The notes below the pieces were generated by a model, which did not search any database, was not told the DNA's origin, and worked only from the letters and a program-made list of their open reading frames with translations. Below are positions 28,510 through 37,471 of a stretch of 60,439 nucleotides of DNA, one piece after another. Each line of letters begins with the position of its first letter. The first letter of the stretch is position 1. The DNA comes from JBBECJ01 sp963763325 (GTDB taxonomy: Bacteria; Chloroflexota; Chloroflexia; Thermomicrobiales; CFX8), in the NCBI GenBank assembly GCA_963763325.1, contig CAVXOL010000013.1:1-60439 (forward strand), read 5' to 3'. The position numbers were made by a program, and so were the translations under genes.

Positions 28510-29265
28510 ATGATCGCCAATCTGAAATTCCCACATGTCGAACTGAAGCCCGGACCTGCCCTGGAGTTGCCGCCTGGCGTCGTCCACGTCTGGTGGATTC
28601 GGATGGACGAGCCGGCGCTGCCTATCGGGGAGTTTTACAAGAGTCTCGCTGAGGATGAGCGGCAGCGTGCCGCCGCCATGCCCAGCGAAGCTGGCGAGCG
28701 CTACGTCTGCTGCCACGGGCTGCTGCGCTGGATTCTCGCCAGATACTGTGGCGATGATGCTGCGTCGCTGGTATTCACCACCGATCTCCGCGGCAAGCCA
28801 CATCTCGCGACGATCCCCAATCGCAAGCTGTCGTTCAACCTCGCCCACAACAGCGGTCTCGCGATCGTCGGCGTGACGTCCGGAGGCGAGATCGGGGTCG
28901 ATGTCGAGCACCGCTCGCGCTGGGAGGAGATCGAGCAGAACGCCAGCGAGGTCTTCACCCCGGAAGAGCTGACGATGCTCAAAGCGCTCCCGGATCGGCA
29001 TCGACATAACGCGATCGTCCGCGGCTGGGTCCGCAAGGAGGCGCTCCTGAAGGCGGCCGGCCACGGCCTGACGGTCCGCCTGAGCGATCTCGACGTGCTC
29101 ACCGAACACCAGCGCTCGATCCATGTCCCCGGCGTAGACACTCCCTGGCGGCTGATCGACCTGCAGCTACCAGACGAAAACTCGGCTGCCGCGGTCGCGG
29201 TTGCCGACCGCGACGAACCGATTGAGGTGTTCCTGCGTCACTGGGCCGACGCCCACAAGCCATGA
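28510..29265 (+). CDS. 4'-phosphopantetheinyl transferase (Sfp type)
   Basis: 251 residues. Transfers phosphopantetheine from CoA to carrier-protein serines. Sfp hallmarks: GEIGVDVEHRSRWEE (Mg-binding Asp-x-Glu) and WVRKEALLKAAGHGL (W-x-x-KEA), plus RGKPHL and LSFNLAHNSG upstream. GAGGAG lies 7 bases before the ATG at 28510. The acyl carrier protein gene 120 bp downstream on the same strand is the likely substrate. Confidence 0.88.
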   Translation: MIANLKFPHVELKPGPALELPPGVVHVWWIRMDEPALPIGEFYKSLAEDERQRAAAMPSEAGERYVCCHGLLRWILARYCGDDAASLVFTTDLRGKPHLATIPNRKLSFNLAHNSGLAIVGVTSGGEIGVDVEHRSRWEEIEQNASEVFTPEELTMLKALPDRHRHNAIVRGWVRKEALLKAAGHGLTVRLSDLDVLTEHQRSIHVPGVDTPWRLIDLQLPDENSAAAVAVADRDEPIEVFLRHWADAHKP

Positions 29266-29284
29266 CAGCGAGGAGATATCCGCC

Positions 29285-29391
29285 ATGAGCATCACGACGT
29301 TCGAGCGGCTGGGTAGCGTGCCGGTCATCGTGGCGCAATCTTCATGACCGCGATCGACCGCCTGCTACAGGAACCGGAGAGATTGCGATGA
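29285..29391 (+). other. Two tiny coupled frames, possible gene remnant
   Basis: ATG at 29285 after GAGGAGATATCC opens 20 codons (MSITTFERLGSVPVIVAQSS). Its stop overlaps an ATG at 29344 opening 15 codons (MTAIDRLLQEPERLR), whose stop overlaps the ACP start (ATGA). The good ribosome-binding site and tail-to-head overlaps look like the two ends of a gene whose middle was deleted. No family assigned. Confidence 0.35.
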
Positions 29392-29648
29392 GCACAACCA
29401 CCAGCCAGCAACAGGTCCGCGAAACGATCCTGCGGATCCTCAACCGGATCGCACCCGACGTCGAGACCGACACGATCGACGGCACACTCGACCTGCGCGA
29501 CCAGCTCGACATCGACTCAATGGACTTCCTCAACCTCGTCATCGGTGTCCACAAGGCGCTCGGCGTCGAGATCCCGGAAGCGGACTATCCGAAACTGGTC
29601 ACGCTCGACGGATTCGTCAACTACCTGGTGCCCCGCACCAGACAATGA
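29388..29648 (+). CDS. Acyl carrier protein
   Basis: 86 residues with the carrier-protein fold and the attachment serine in LDIDSMDFLNLVIGVHKALG. Charge pattern and length are normal. Downstream of a Sfp-type transferase and not beside fatty-acid-synthase genes, so it is probably a specialised carrier rather than the primary AcpP. Confidence 0.85.
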   Translation: MSTTTSQQQVRETILRILNRIAPDVETDTIDGTLDLRDQLDIDSMDFLNLVIGVHKALGVEIPEADYPKLVTLDGFVNYLVPRTRQ

Positions 29649-29678
29649 ACTGTCGCTCCCAGGTAGTGACGAACCGAA

Positions 29679-30203
29679 TCAAGCCGCAGCGCGTCCGGGC
29701 CGGTATCGTTGATACGCGACCGTCGCCAGCGTTCCAACCACCAGCCCCAGCCCGGCCAGCATCGCCATCCGGCTGGTCGACCATCCCTCGTCCTCGACCG
29801 CAACGGCGTGCAGCCAGTCACCGCGCTCGAACGTCTGGGCCGTGTCGCTGACGCCAACCGGCATCCAGACCTCGGCCTCGCGATCGTCATACGCGAAGCG
29901 AGCCGCCACCATCCAGCGTCCCGCCTCCGGCAGCGCGATCTCGCCCTCGAAGCGGCATGGCTCGACGCGCTCCAGTGTCCCTTCAGCCGTCAACTCAGCG
30001 CGCACGCCGTCCAGCCGCAACGGCTCGACCCGGTCACAGGCTGCCAGTTCGGCAATATCAACCCGGACCGTCGCGCGACCATCCGCCTGGCTGCTGCCGC
30101 TCAGAAAGACCCAGGCGATATCCTCCCGTCCCTCGTGCGCCAGCACCGGCGCGACGCCAGCCGCCAGCCAGCAGACGACAAGCAGCGCGAGCAGCCTCCC
30201 CAT
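29679..30203 (-). CDS. Secreted, C-terminally anchored protein (CopC/YtkA-like region)
   Basis: 174 residues: signal peptide LLALLVVCWLAAGVAPVLAHEG, a ~110-residue extracellular beta-rich domain with two cysteines (LAACDRVEP, VEPCRFEGE), the segment LPEAGRWMVAARFAYDDREA that resembles YtkA/FixH-like domains, and a C-terminal helix SRMAMLAGLGLVVGTLATVA followed by Arg. Single-pass cell-surface protein of unknown function; its stop lies just past the ACP gene in convergent orientation. Confidence 0.6.
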   Translation of the reverse strand: MGRLLALLVVCWLAAGVAPVLAHEGREDIAWVFLSGSSQADGRATVRVDIAELAACDRVEPLRLDGVRAELTAEGTLERVEPCRFEGEIALPEAGRWMVAARFAYDDREAEVWMPVGVSDTAQTFERGDWLHAVAVEDEGWSTSRMAMLAGLGLVVGTLATVAYQRYRPGRAAA

Positions 30204-30206
30204 CGC

Positions 30207-30692
30207 CTAAACGAGCCCCGCATCGTTCCAGGCCCAACCATCGAGCGCCACTGGCTCAACCCCGGTCTGCGTCAGGATCGTATTGATATGCGCCCGGTGC
30301 TCCGTCGCGTGATTGATCGCCTGGGTCAACAGCAGCGCAACCGGCAGATGAACCGTCTGCCCATTCCACTCCCGCGAGACCGGCCCCATCTCGTCGGCCC
30401 GCGCCGCGACATCCTCAAGCCCGCCATTACTGGCCTTCGCGCTCGCCCGCAGCGTCTCGAACCCCGGCCACGGCTCGCGCTCCGACACCATCGGCGCCGG
30501 AACCTCGCCCGTCAGCATGTGCACATACCGCCCTTGCCCCCCGAACAGATGCACCAGCGTGTCCCGCACGCTCCCATATGTCCCATCGCCGGTCGCGTCG
30601 AGCTTGGCATCGTCCAACCTGGCGCAGGCGTCCAGCAACCGCTCGTTCGCCCACGTGTTGTGCCGGAACAGATCAACCAGAACGTTCGCCAT
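30207..30692 (-). CDS. DinB family protein
   Basis: 161 residues. VDLFRHNTWANERLLDACAR, RDTLVHLFGGQGRYVHMLTG and TQAINHATEHRAHINTILTQ place the three DinB histidines. Metal-dependent four-helix bundle; the partner thiol is unknown. CGGAGGTG precedes the ATG at 30692. The longer frame that begins at 30800 is spurious, since its first residues are a translation of the palindromic repeat element. Confidence 0.83.
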   Translation of the reverse strand: MANVLVDLFRHNTWANERLLDACARLDDAKLDATGDGTYGSVRDTLVHLFGGQGRYVHMLTGEVPAPMVSEREPWPGFETLRASAKASNGGLEDVAARADEMGPVSREWNGQTVHLPVALLLTQAINHATEHRAHINTILTQTGVEPVALDGWAWNDAGLV

Positions 30693-30739
30693 GCAGTTCA
30701 CCTCCGAAATGGCATTACAGGGTTTGACGATAGACGAGG

Positions 30740-30906
30740 ACAGCACCCCTTGCCCTGTCATCCTGAGCCGCAGCGAAGGATCGCCTGGCCGTTTTGACAC
30801 GACACGTTCGGGCGAGACAGTGGTCGTCTATAGGTCAACACGCTCTTGTCACCGACGTTGAGCGATCCTTCGCTGCGGCTCAGGATGACAGGGCAAGGGG
30901 TGCTGT
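30740..30906. repeat. Palindromic element, copy A
   Basis: Arms 30740-30784 and 30862-30906 are exact 45-bp reverse complements around a 77-base centre. The core TGTCATCCTGAGCCGCAGCG is shared with copies at 42660-42836 and 50843-50982. Lies between the DinB and thiolase genes. Confidence 0.9.
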
Positions 30907-30957
30907 TCCTCTTGGACGTGCCGCTTTGACGTGCCGCCTCTGGGTCGCGTCCTGACG

Positions 30958-32153
30958 CTACGCCGCCACCCGCTCGAAGATCGCCGCAATCCCCTGCCCG
31001 CCGCCAATGCACATCGTCACCAGCCCATACCGTCCGCCCACACGCTGCAGCTCGTAGATCGCCTTGACCGTCAGGATGCATCCCGTCGCGCCAATCGGAT
31101 GGCCGAGCGAGATGCCCGAACCATTCGGGTTCGTCTTGTCCGCCGGCAAATCCAGGTCGCGCATGACCGCGATCGCCTGGGCAGCGAACGCCTCGTTCAG
31201 CTCGATGACATCCAGGTCAGCGACCGACAGCCCCGTTCGCTCCAACAGCTTCTTGACCGCCGGAACCGGCCCGATCCCCATATAGGCAGGCTCGACACCA
31301 GCGAACTCATAGCCGACCAACCGCGCCATCGGCGTCAATCCCCGCGCCTCGGCTACGTCAGCCGCCATCAGCACGACCGCCGCCGCCGCGTCATTGAGTC
31401 CCGACGCATTCCCGGCCGTCACCGTCCCCTGCGGATCGAAGACCGGCCGCAGCTTCGCCAGCGACTCCATGGTCGAGTCGCCCCGCACATGCTCGTCGGT
31501 ATCGAACGTCGTCGTCCCCTTGCGCGACTCTTCAGTTCGACGCCGACCACCTGCTCCGCAAAGCGTCCCTCAGCAATCGCCGCCGCCGCCCGCTGCTGGC
31601 TCTCCAGCGCGACCTGGTCCTGCTCCTCGCGCGTGATCTCCCAGCGCTTGGCGATGTTCTCAGCCGTGATCCCCATGTGACACGCCTCGAACGGGTCCGA
31701 CAGCGCCGCCGTCATCGCGTCCACCGCCGCCGCGTCGTTCATCCGCTGCCCCCAGCGCATCGACGGCAGCCAGTACGGACTCCGCGACATCGTCTCCGCC
31801 CCGCCACCAACAGCCACATCCGCGTGCCCCGTCTCAATCACCTGCGCCGCCGAGACGATCGCCTGCAAGCCGCTCCCACACAGCCGGTTGACCGTCACCG
31901 CCGGCGTCTCGACCGGCAGCCCGCCATTCACGGCCGCCACCCGCGCCAGGTACATGTCACGCGGCTCAGTGTGAATCACGTTCCCGAACGCCACATGCCC
32001 GACCGCAGCCGGCTCAACCCCCGCCCGCGCCACCGCCTCCCGCGTCACCAACGCCGCCAGATCGGCCACCGGCTGGTCCTTCAGACTCCCACCAAACGTC
32101 CCAATCGCCGTCCGTGCCCCGCTCAAAACCACAACGTCCCGCACGCTGCCCAT
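30958..32153 (-). CDS. Acetyl-CoA acetyltransferase / thiolase (frameshifted)
   Basis: About 398 residues. Thiolase catalyses reversible condensation of two acyl-CoAs. Active-site Cys in TVNRLCGSGLQAIVSAAQV, His in SGISLGHPIGATG and Cys in TMCIGGGQGIAAIFE are all present, as is the loop GGGAETMSRSPYWLP. A single missing base near 31520 divides the two halves (VELKSR, then KGTTTFDTDEHVRGD). Length and motifs say a functional biosynthetic or degradative thiolase. Confidence 0.87.
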
Positions 32154-32258
32154 CTCGCCAATCCTCCCGCTGCTATCGCTGGATTGCCTCTAAATCGTGT
32201 CAGTCATGGCAGGGTATCACAGCCATGTGCGTGGCTTCAGTGTGGATTCGCGGCCAAC

Positions 32259-32729
32259 TCAATCAAGCTTGGCCAGTGCTCGCTTCGCATCGTTGCGAAC
32301 CCACGCGCGCTCGTCGGTCAGGAACCGAACGATCTTGTCGCGAGCGTGGTGAGCACGGCGTCTGCCGAGCGGCAGCAGAGCATGCCCGGCAACGTCATCG
32401 TCATCAAGCATCTCGATCAGCACATCAGTCGCGCGCGGATCATGCATGTTCCCGAGTGCAATCATCAGCATCTCCCGACCTCGACTATGCCGCCGGCCGC
32501 GTGCCAGTGCCACAACATCGTCGAAGACGGAATCGTCCGCCACCACCGCAAGCGCGTTCCCAATGGCCCACTTCAGTCCCGAAACTTCAAACGGCGGCGC
32601 CTTGGCGAACTCATCAACCCGTATCGGAGTCGCCAGCGGACGAGCGAGCGTCACAGACAGTGCACGAATGATCTCCTCCTTCACACTGTGATTGGTTGTC
32701 TTTGTAAGCCTTTCCAGAAGGATCGGCAC
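32259..32729 (-). CDS. HEAT-repeat protein, 5' end uncertain
   Basis: 156 residues of HEAT/armadillo-type helical repeats (EEIIRALSVTLARPLATPIR, EMLMIALGNMHDPRATDVLI, HHARDKIVRFLTDERAWVRN). The only start is a GTG at 32729, which lies inside the remnant of a CoA-transferase gene, so the original N-terminus may have been lost. Function unknown; HEAT proteins bind other proteins. Confidence 0.5.
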   Translation of the reverse strand: MPILLERLTKTTNHSVKEEIIRALSVTLARPLATPIRVDEFAKAPPFEVSGLKWAIGNALAVVADDSVFDDVVALARGRRHSRGREMLMIALGNMHDPRATDVLIEMLDDDDVAGHALLPLGRRRAHHARDKIVRFLTDERAWVRNDAKRALAKLD

Positions 32730-32938
32730 AGCGGCACATATCGCCCGACATCACCGCCAGTCCCTGGATCCTAGATCTTGATCACCCCGGCGCCCAGATC
32801 AGCCAGATGGCTACTCCCATACGGACCGGCCCCAAACTGCTCAATCGCGATGATCCGAACCCCCGTCAATGGCAACACCACACGCTTCTCCCGCCTCCCC
32901 GGCTCACCGAACATCGTCGCGTACGTACGCTGATTCAT
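32726..32938 (-). pseudogene. CaiB/BaiF CoA-transferase, N-terminal remnant
   Basis: Reads MNQRTYATMFGEPGRR, then LPLTGVRIIAIEQFGAGPYG and SSHLADLGAGVIKI, the conserved N-terminus of family III CoA-transferases. Then an in-frame TAG (32771-32773) stands where Glu is expected, followed by DPGTGGDVGRYVPL in the same frame. After that the remaining ~330 residues are absent and the HEAT gene begins. Both nonsense mutated and truncated. Confidence 0.7.
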
Positions 32939-33200
32939 CAACAACGCGAGCTAATGTCCCCACTTCCGACACATCCGCCTGGCTCCTGACACAGACTGGC
33001 ACAGGTTGATCCAACGGGCAACGTCCGCGACGAGTTGCCCCGCCCTTGACAGTGTATGTACTATGTGTACGTACACTTAGCATGGCGCAATCGTTTCTGC
33101 GTCATGCTGGCTGGATCGCACGCCGGATGTGCTGAATGCGGAACCCCGCGACACCTCGCCCGGCCTGCGCGTCGACTCCGAACCTCGGAAAGGATCGCCG

Positions 33201-34208
33201 ATGCGACCTGGACACTCACTCCGTCACCGTCTGACGCTTGCCGTCACACTTGTCATACTCGCCGTCATCGCCATCCCTGTCGCGGTCGGCCTGGCGGTCA
33301 ACCTCGGCAACGCTAATGTCGCCAACACCGACGGCGACGGCCTCAACCTGCGCGATAGCCCATCGCTCAGCGGCGCGATCCTGACCGGCATGCCGGAGGG
33401 CGCCGCCGTCGAGGTCCTCGAGACCGGCTACACCGGCGACGGCATCGACTGGGCACGCATCCGCTACGACGGCATCGAAGGCTACGCTGCCGTCACCTAC
33501 CTCGCCAACCCCGACAGCGGCGAGCCGCCCGTTGCCGTCCCAATTGTTGAGCCGGCTCCAGTCGCGCCCGTACCACCGGCAGCCGGCCTGGCGGTTGGAG
33601 ACCGCGCGATCGTCAGCGGCACCAACGGCGACGGCGTCAACGTCCGCGGCGGGCCAGGGACGGAATCCAGTGTCGTAACCGGCCTGACCGAAGGGTCGAA
33701 TGTCCCAATCCTTGCTGGACCGACCGCCGACGCCAGCGGCGCCAACTGGTACCAGGTCGAAGCCTGGGGGATCGCCGGCTGGGTCCACGGTGACTACCTG
33801 GCCGAGGTCGGCGGCGCGCCGATCGCCGGCGATGCCGTCGGAGCCGCCATCGCGACCGAGGCGCTGAAGTACCTCGGCGCGCCCTACGTCTGGGCCGGCA
33901 CCAATCCCGACGGCTTCGACTGCTCCGGCTTCACCTACTTCATCATCAACTGGGTACTCGGCAACGACTTCCCACGCGCGATCGAGGGCCAGCTCGCCAG
34001 CGGTGAGTACGTCCACCCGAACGACCTCCAGCCGGGCGACCTCGTCTTCTTCCACGACACCTACAAGCCCGGTCTCTCGCACGTCGGCATCTACATCGGC
34101 AACGGCCAGTTCGTCAACTCCGGCAGCGAGGACGATGTCGTAGCGATCAGCAACATGTGGGACGACTACTGGGGACCACGCTATCTGGAGTCGCGGCGGA
34201 TTCGGTAG
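33201..34208 (+). CDS. NlpC/P60 cell-wall hydrolase with two SH3b domains
   Basis: 335 residues. An N-terminal membrane helix or signal (LTLAVTLVILAVIAIPVAVG) is followed by two bacterial SH3 domains (GDGLNLRDSPSLSGAILTGM and GDGVNVRGGPGTESSVVTGL), then a Pro-rich linker and the NlpC/P60 peptidase: catalytic Cys in GFDCSGFTYF, His in LSHVGIYIGNGQFVNSG. It should cut peptidoglycan stem peptides outside the cell. The ATG at 33201 has GGAAAGGA upstream. A TTGACA sits at 33046. Confidence 0.88.
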   Translation: MRPGHSLRHRLTLAVTLVILAVIAIPVAVGLAVNLGNANVANTDGDGLNLRDSPSLSGAILTGMPEGAAVEVLETGYTGDGIDWARIRYDGIEGYAAVTYLANPDSGEPPVAVPIVEPAPVAPVPPAAGLAVGDRAIVSGTNGDGVNVRGGPGTESSVVTGLTEGSNVPILAGPTADASGANWYQVEAWGIAGWVHGDYLAEVGGAPIAGDAVGAAIATEALKYLGAPYVWAGTNPDGFDCSGFTYFIINWVLGNDFPRAIEGQLASGEYVHPNDLQPGDLVFFHDTYKPGLSHVGIYIGNGQFVNSGSEDDVVAISNMWDDYWGPRYLESRRIR

Positions 34209-34212
34209 TGGT

Positions 34213-34316
34213 CGGGGATCGGGATTCGGGATTCGGGACTGGATAGCCAAGACCGTTCATCAGAACATCAGCGTTCCAATTCCCCGAACCCCGATTCCCG
34301 ATCCCCGATTCCCGAT
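34213..34316. repeat. GGGAATCGG-type inverted repeat
   Basis: GGGATCGGGATTCGGGATTC on the left is mirrored by GATTCCCGATCCCCGATTCC on the right, with a ~45-base centre. Related elements occur at 39244-39310 and 53038-53068. The downstream end of the methyltransferase frame runs into it. Confidence 0.7.
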
Positions 34317-35120
34317 GACGCAAAACAACCCCTCGTCCCCACACGCCGGCTCCTCGCTGAACCAGCGCGTGACGCGGGTCTCAGTGAAGCCGGCATCGCG
34401 GTACAGATCGCCGGCTTCGGCCTGGCTGTACCAGCAGGTGGCAGGCGAGCGGGAGTGTTCCTCGGTCGCGATCACATCGCCGTCGCGCAGCAGCTCGTAG
34501 CGGTCCTCGGTGTGCTCCAGCTTTCGCGCGTCGTCGTATGTCGCGCGTGACCAGCGGCGCACCAGCAACCCGTCCTCCGGTCGAACCGCTTCGGCGCTGA
34601 TTTTCCACATCGTCCGCACCAGGCCATCTGCTGACGGCGTGATCGGCTCGTCCTCATGCTCGTCGAGGATCATGAACGGCATCACCAGCGTCCCGCCCGG
34701 TTCGAGATGGTCGTGCATCCGCCGCATCGCCTCGGCCGCGTCGACCGGATCGACCATCAGCTGGAATGAGCTCGACGGCACGATGATTGTCCGGTAGCGG
34801 CGCGACACGTCCAGCGCTTCGACCGCCTGCTCGTACAGCACCGGATTCAGCCCCAGCCGCGCCGCCTTCTCGCGACAGATCGCCAGCATCTCCGGCGAGT
34901 TATCCAACCCCTCGATCTCGATCCCGTCAGCCAGGTAGTCGAGCAGTAACCGCCCCGTCCCACAGCCGACATCCAGCACCGGCTGCCCGCTCCACTGAAT
35001 CACCCCTCTATAGAAGGCCCGATCCGGCCAGCCGGACGTATCGCCGCGAAGCAGGTCCCAGCACGACGCCAGCATTCCCCGATACTCGTAACCTTCGACA
35101 CCCATCCGACGGCCTTCCAT
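34260..35120 (-). CDS. Class I SAM-dependent methyltransferase
   Basis: About 286 residues. PVLDVGCGTGRLLLDYLADG is motif I; IEGLDNSPEMLAICREKAAR and TIIVPSSSFQLMVDPVDAAE follow. Small-molecule methyltransferase, substrate unknown. The start is either the ATG at 35120 or that at 35105, the latter with GGAAGG upstream. The last ~20 residues (GNRGSGIGVRG) are translated from the intergenic repeat, so the true C-terminus was probably shorter. Confidence 0.78.
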   Translation of the reverse strand: MEGRRMGVEGYEYRGMLASCWDLLRGDTSGWPDRAFYRGVIQWSGQPVLDVGCGTGRLLLDYLADGIEIEGLDNSPEMLAICREKAARLGLNPVLYEQAVEALDVSRRYRTIIVPSSSFQLMVDPVDAAEAMRRMHDHLEPGGTLVMPFMILDEHEDEPITPSADGLVRTMWKISAEAVRPEDGLLVRRWSRATYDDARKLEHTEDRYELLRDGDVIATEEHSRSPATCWYSQAEAGDLYRDAGFTETRVTRWFSEEPACGDEGLFCVIGNRGSGIGVRGIGTLMF

Positions 35121-35219
35121 GAACACCATCCAGAGGATGAAGCAGCACGCGCAATCTCGTGGCATGATGCCACCCGGACGATGTCCTGCAGTGAGGAGAA
35201 CGAGGGAGAGGGAGCGACG

Positions 35220-35879
35220 ATGAGTGTGATCGTTCACGATCGCGTTGAGACGATTCCTGATGAGATCGTCGAAGGCTTCAAGACGCTTGGAGTTGGCGAT
35301 ATCGGCCACGTCCAGGTCAAGGGCTTCATGGACACAGCGATTCGACCGGTCTGGAGCGATATCCGACTCGTTGGGCGGGCCGTCACGGTCTGGATGCCGT
35401 CGATGGACATCGGCGCTTCACGGGCGGCGATCCGCGCCTGCAAGCCAGGCGATGTCCTGGTTGTCGATCGTGGTGGGGATACTGAGTTTGCCTGCTGGGG
35501 CGGCGGTGCCGGGCTGCTGGCGATGGTCCAGGGCGTCGCCGGCCTGATCGTTGATGGCGCTGTCACCGACGCGATGGAGATCACCGACCTGAAGTGGCCG
35601 GTCTACTCCCGATCGATCTCCGGCCTGGTTGGTCACCCGCAGCGGGAGTTTGGCGAAGTCAACACCGTCATCAGTTGCGGCGGCGTCCCCGTCTCGCCTG
35701 GCGACCTGATCGTCGCCGACGACGACGGCATCGTCGTCATCCGCCCCCACGAAGCCGCCGACCTCATGAAGGAGGTCCAGGACCGCTTCGGCAGCACCCC
35801 CAGCATCCGCCAGTGGCTCCGGGATGGGAAGAAGATCGAGGACCACCCGATCGCTCAACGGTTCTTCAATCAGGAATAG
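35220..35879 (+). CDS. RraA family protein (HMG/CHA aldolase-like)
   Basis: 219 residues of the RraA/4-hydroxy-4-methyl-2-oxoglutarate aldolase fold. AGLIVDGAVTDAMEI carries the conserved Gly/Asp region and PGDLIVADDDGIVVIRP the C-terminal signature. Members either cleave 4-carboxy-4-hydroxy-2-oxoacids or have unknown roles; the RNase E inhibitor function is confined to proteobacteria. GGGAGCGACG precedes the ATG. Confidence 0.83.
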   Translation: MSVIVHDRVETIPDEIVEGFKTLGVGDIGHVQVKGFMDTAIRPVWSDIRLVGRAVTVWMPSMDIGASRAAIRACKPGDVLVVDRGGDTEFACWGGGAGLLAMVQGVAGLIVDGAVTDAMEITDLKWPVYSRSISGLVGHPQREFGEVNTVISCGGVPVSPGDLIVADDDGIVVIRPHEAADLMKEVQDRFGSTPSIRQWLRDGKKIEDHPIAQRFFNQE

Positions 35880-35910
35880 GTCGCTTCACGTCTGCGGGAA
35901 CACCTCAGAC

Positions 35911-35940
35911 AAAGGGCGATGGCCTCGGTCATCGCCCTTT
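35911..35940. terminator. Bidirectional terminator
   Basis: AAAGGGCGATG (35911-35921), loop GCCTCGGT, CATCGCCCTTT (35930-35940): perfect 11-bp stem with A/T ends between convergent genes. Confidence 0.9.
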
Positions 35941-35947
35941 CCAATCT

Positions 35948-36586
35948 CTAGCCCTGGCGCCAGTTCCAGATGCTGACACTCGCAACCCAGATCGGGAGCA
36001 GGACGACCGGCATGACAGCGAACGCACCGAGCGGCAGCAGGACGACACAAGCCAGGCTCAGGCCAAGTATCCAGCGCGGCCAGACGCCGGTTGCACGTGC
36101 CGACCGGGCGAGCAGGGCAATTGCCAGCACCAGCGACCAGATCATCGGTACGGCCAGCAGGATATAGCCGATCTGCGGAGCCAGCGAGACGGACGTCTCG
36201 GTCATCGCGTCGTCGCCGAAGAGGTCTCCGAATGCCTGGGCAGCCGAAACAGCCGACAGCATCGTGGCGGCGGTCAGCAATAGCGTGACGGCGATGGCGC
36301 CGCTCAACAGCGCCAGGTCAAGTCCCATCTCCCGACCGCCTACCGCACGCAACCGCTGTGTCTGGCCGTACAGAAAGATCAGCAAGCTCAGGCCGGACGC
36401 AACCAGTAGCATGCCACCGACGATGTCACGCCAGCGATTGCCTTCGTCGGCGTAGTAGGCGACGAACGTCCGGTCGGGATCGCCGAACTGCCCGAGCAAC
36501 TCGCCGAGCAACAGGAACCCGACAGTGAAGCACGCAATGAACGTAAATCCGCCAATCGAGGACGCACGGCTGCTCGTCTCTGTCAC
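35948..36586 (-). CDS. Integral membrane protein, about six TM segments
   Basis: 212 residues: FTFIACFTVGFLLLGELLG, IVGGMLLVASGLSLLIFLYG, LALLSGAIAVTLLLTAATML, IGYILLAVPMIWSLVLAIAL and two close C-terminal helices. No catalytic motif. Resembles in plan, not clearly in sequence, the membrane protein at 17911. Function unknown. Confidence 0.68.
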   Translation of the reverse strand: MTETSSRASSIGGFTFIACFTVGFLLLGELLGQFGDPDRTFVAYYADEGNRWRDIVGGMLLVASGLSLLIFLYGQTQRLRAVGGREMGLDLALLSGAIAVTLLLTAATMLSAVSAAQAFGDLFGDDAMTETSVSLAPQIGYILLAVPMIWSLVLAIALLARSARATGVWPRWILGLSLACVVLLPLGAFAVMPVVLLPIWVASVSIWNWRQG

Positions 36587-36817
36587 GTGTGACCCTCCAG
36601 CAGGCTCTCAACCTGATGCTGCATCCGACATCGGTCTGGACCGCGCAGTCAGCGAAGTGACGACGAATCGCTTGTCATAAGAGGACGATGGCGAAGTATA
36701 GCGATGATTCGCACCGCGCGTCACGCCGCTATAACCTGCCTGCCACCTGTTTCCTCGCCGCTGTACCCTTTCCACGACTCCCGTGCGTCATAACCAGCAG
36801 AAGGGCGCTGAACACGT

Positions 36818-37471
36818 GTGAGCGACGGCGAGGGGCGTGAGCCGATGCAGGCGGAGCGGGTGGTTGATCGCGCCGATGGGGTCGACCGGATCGAGCAGGC
36901 GACCGTCGCTGCAGCGCGGGCCGGTGATGGAGCCGCCTTCACGGCGCTCTTCGACGCCTACCAGGGCCCGATCACGTCCTACCTCTACCGGCTGACCGGC
37001 AGCCGCGAGACGGCCGACGATCTGGCCCAGGAGACGTTCATCAAGGCGTTTCGAGGGCTTGGCCGGACGCCGGACGACCTCAACTTTCGCGCCTGGCTCT
37101 ACCGGATCGCGACCAACACCGCCACGTCCTGGCACCGACGCCAGCGGCTGCTGATCTGGTTGCCGTTCGGCCGTGGCGACGTCTCGGGGACGCCCGAGAT
37201 CGAACCGGGGCACGATCCGCGGCTGGCAGAGTCACTCGCCGAGCAGGAACTGATCGCGGTCGCTCTCCAGCGGATCGGCCCACAGCACGCCAGCGTATTG
37301 CTGCTGCGCCACCACCTGCGGCTGACGGTCGAAGAGACGGCGACCGCCCTCGACATCAACGCCAACACGGCCAAGGTGCGCCTCTTCCGCGCTCGCAAAG
37401 CCTTCATCGACGCCTACGCCGCACTCAACACCGACACCAACCGAACCCCAGCACGGGAGACACGATCATGA
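36818..37471 (+). CDS. ECF sigma factor
   Basis: 217 residues of the RpoE type. Region 2: FDAYQGPITSYLYRLTGSRE, TADDLAQETFIKAFRGL. Region 4: LTVEETATALDINANTAKVR, LFRARKAF. The GTG at 36818 is used here; an ATG at 36845 preceded by GAGGGGC is equally possible. Overlaps the anti-sigma gene by 4 bp, the usual coupled arrangement. Confidence 0.88.
   Translation: MSDGEGREPMQAERVVDRADGVDRIEQATVAAARAGDGAAFTALFDAYQGPITSYLYRLTGSRETADDLAQETFIKAFRGLGRTPDDLNFRAWLYRIATNTATSWHRRQRLLIWLPFGRGDVSGTPEIEPGHDPRLAESLAEQELIAVALQRIGPQHASVLLLRHHLRLTVEETATALDINANTAKVRLFRARKAFIDAYAALNTDTNRTPARETRS

Noticed and set aside
30693..30800. N-terminal extension of the DinB protein starting MSKRPGDPSLRLRMTGQ
   Set aside because: It is a translation of palindromic element A; the DinB family begins at 30692 after a good ribosome-binding site.
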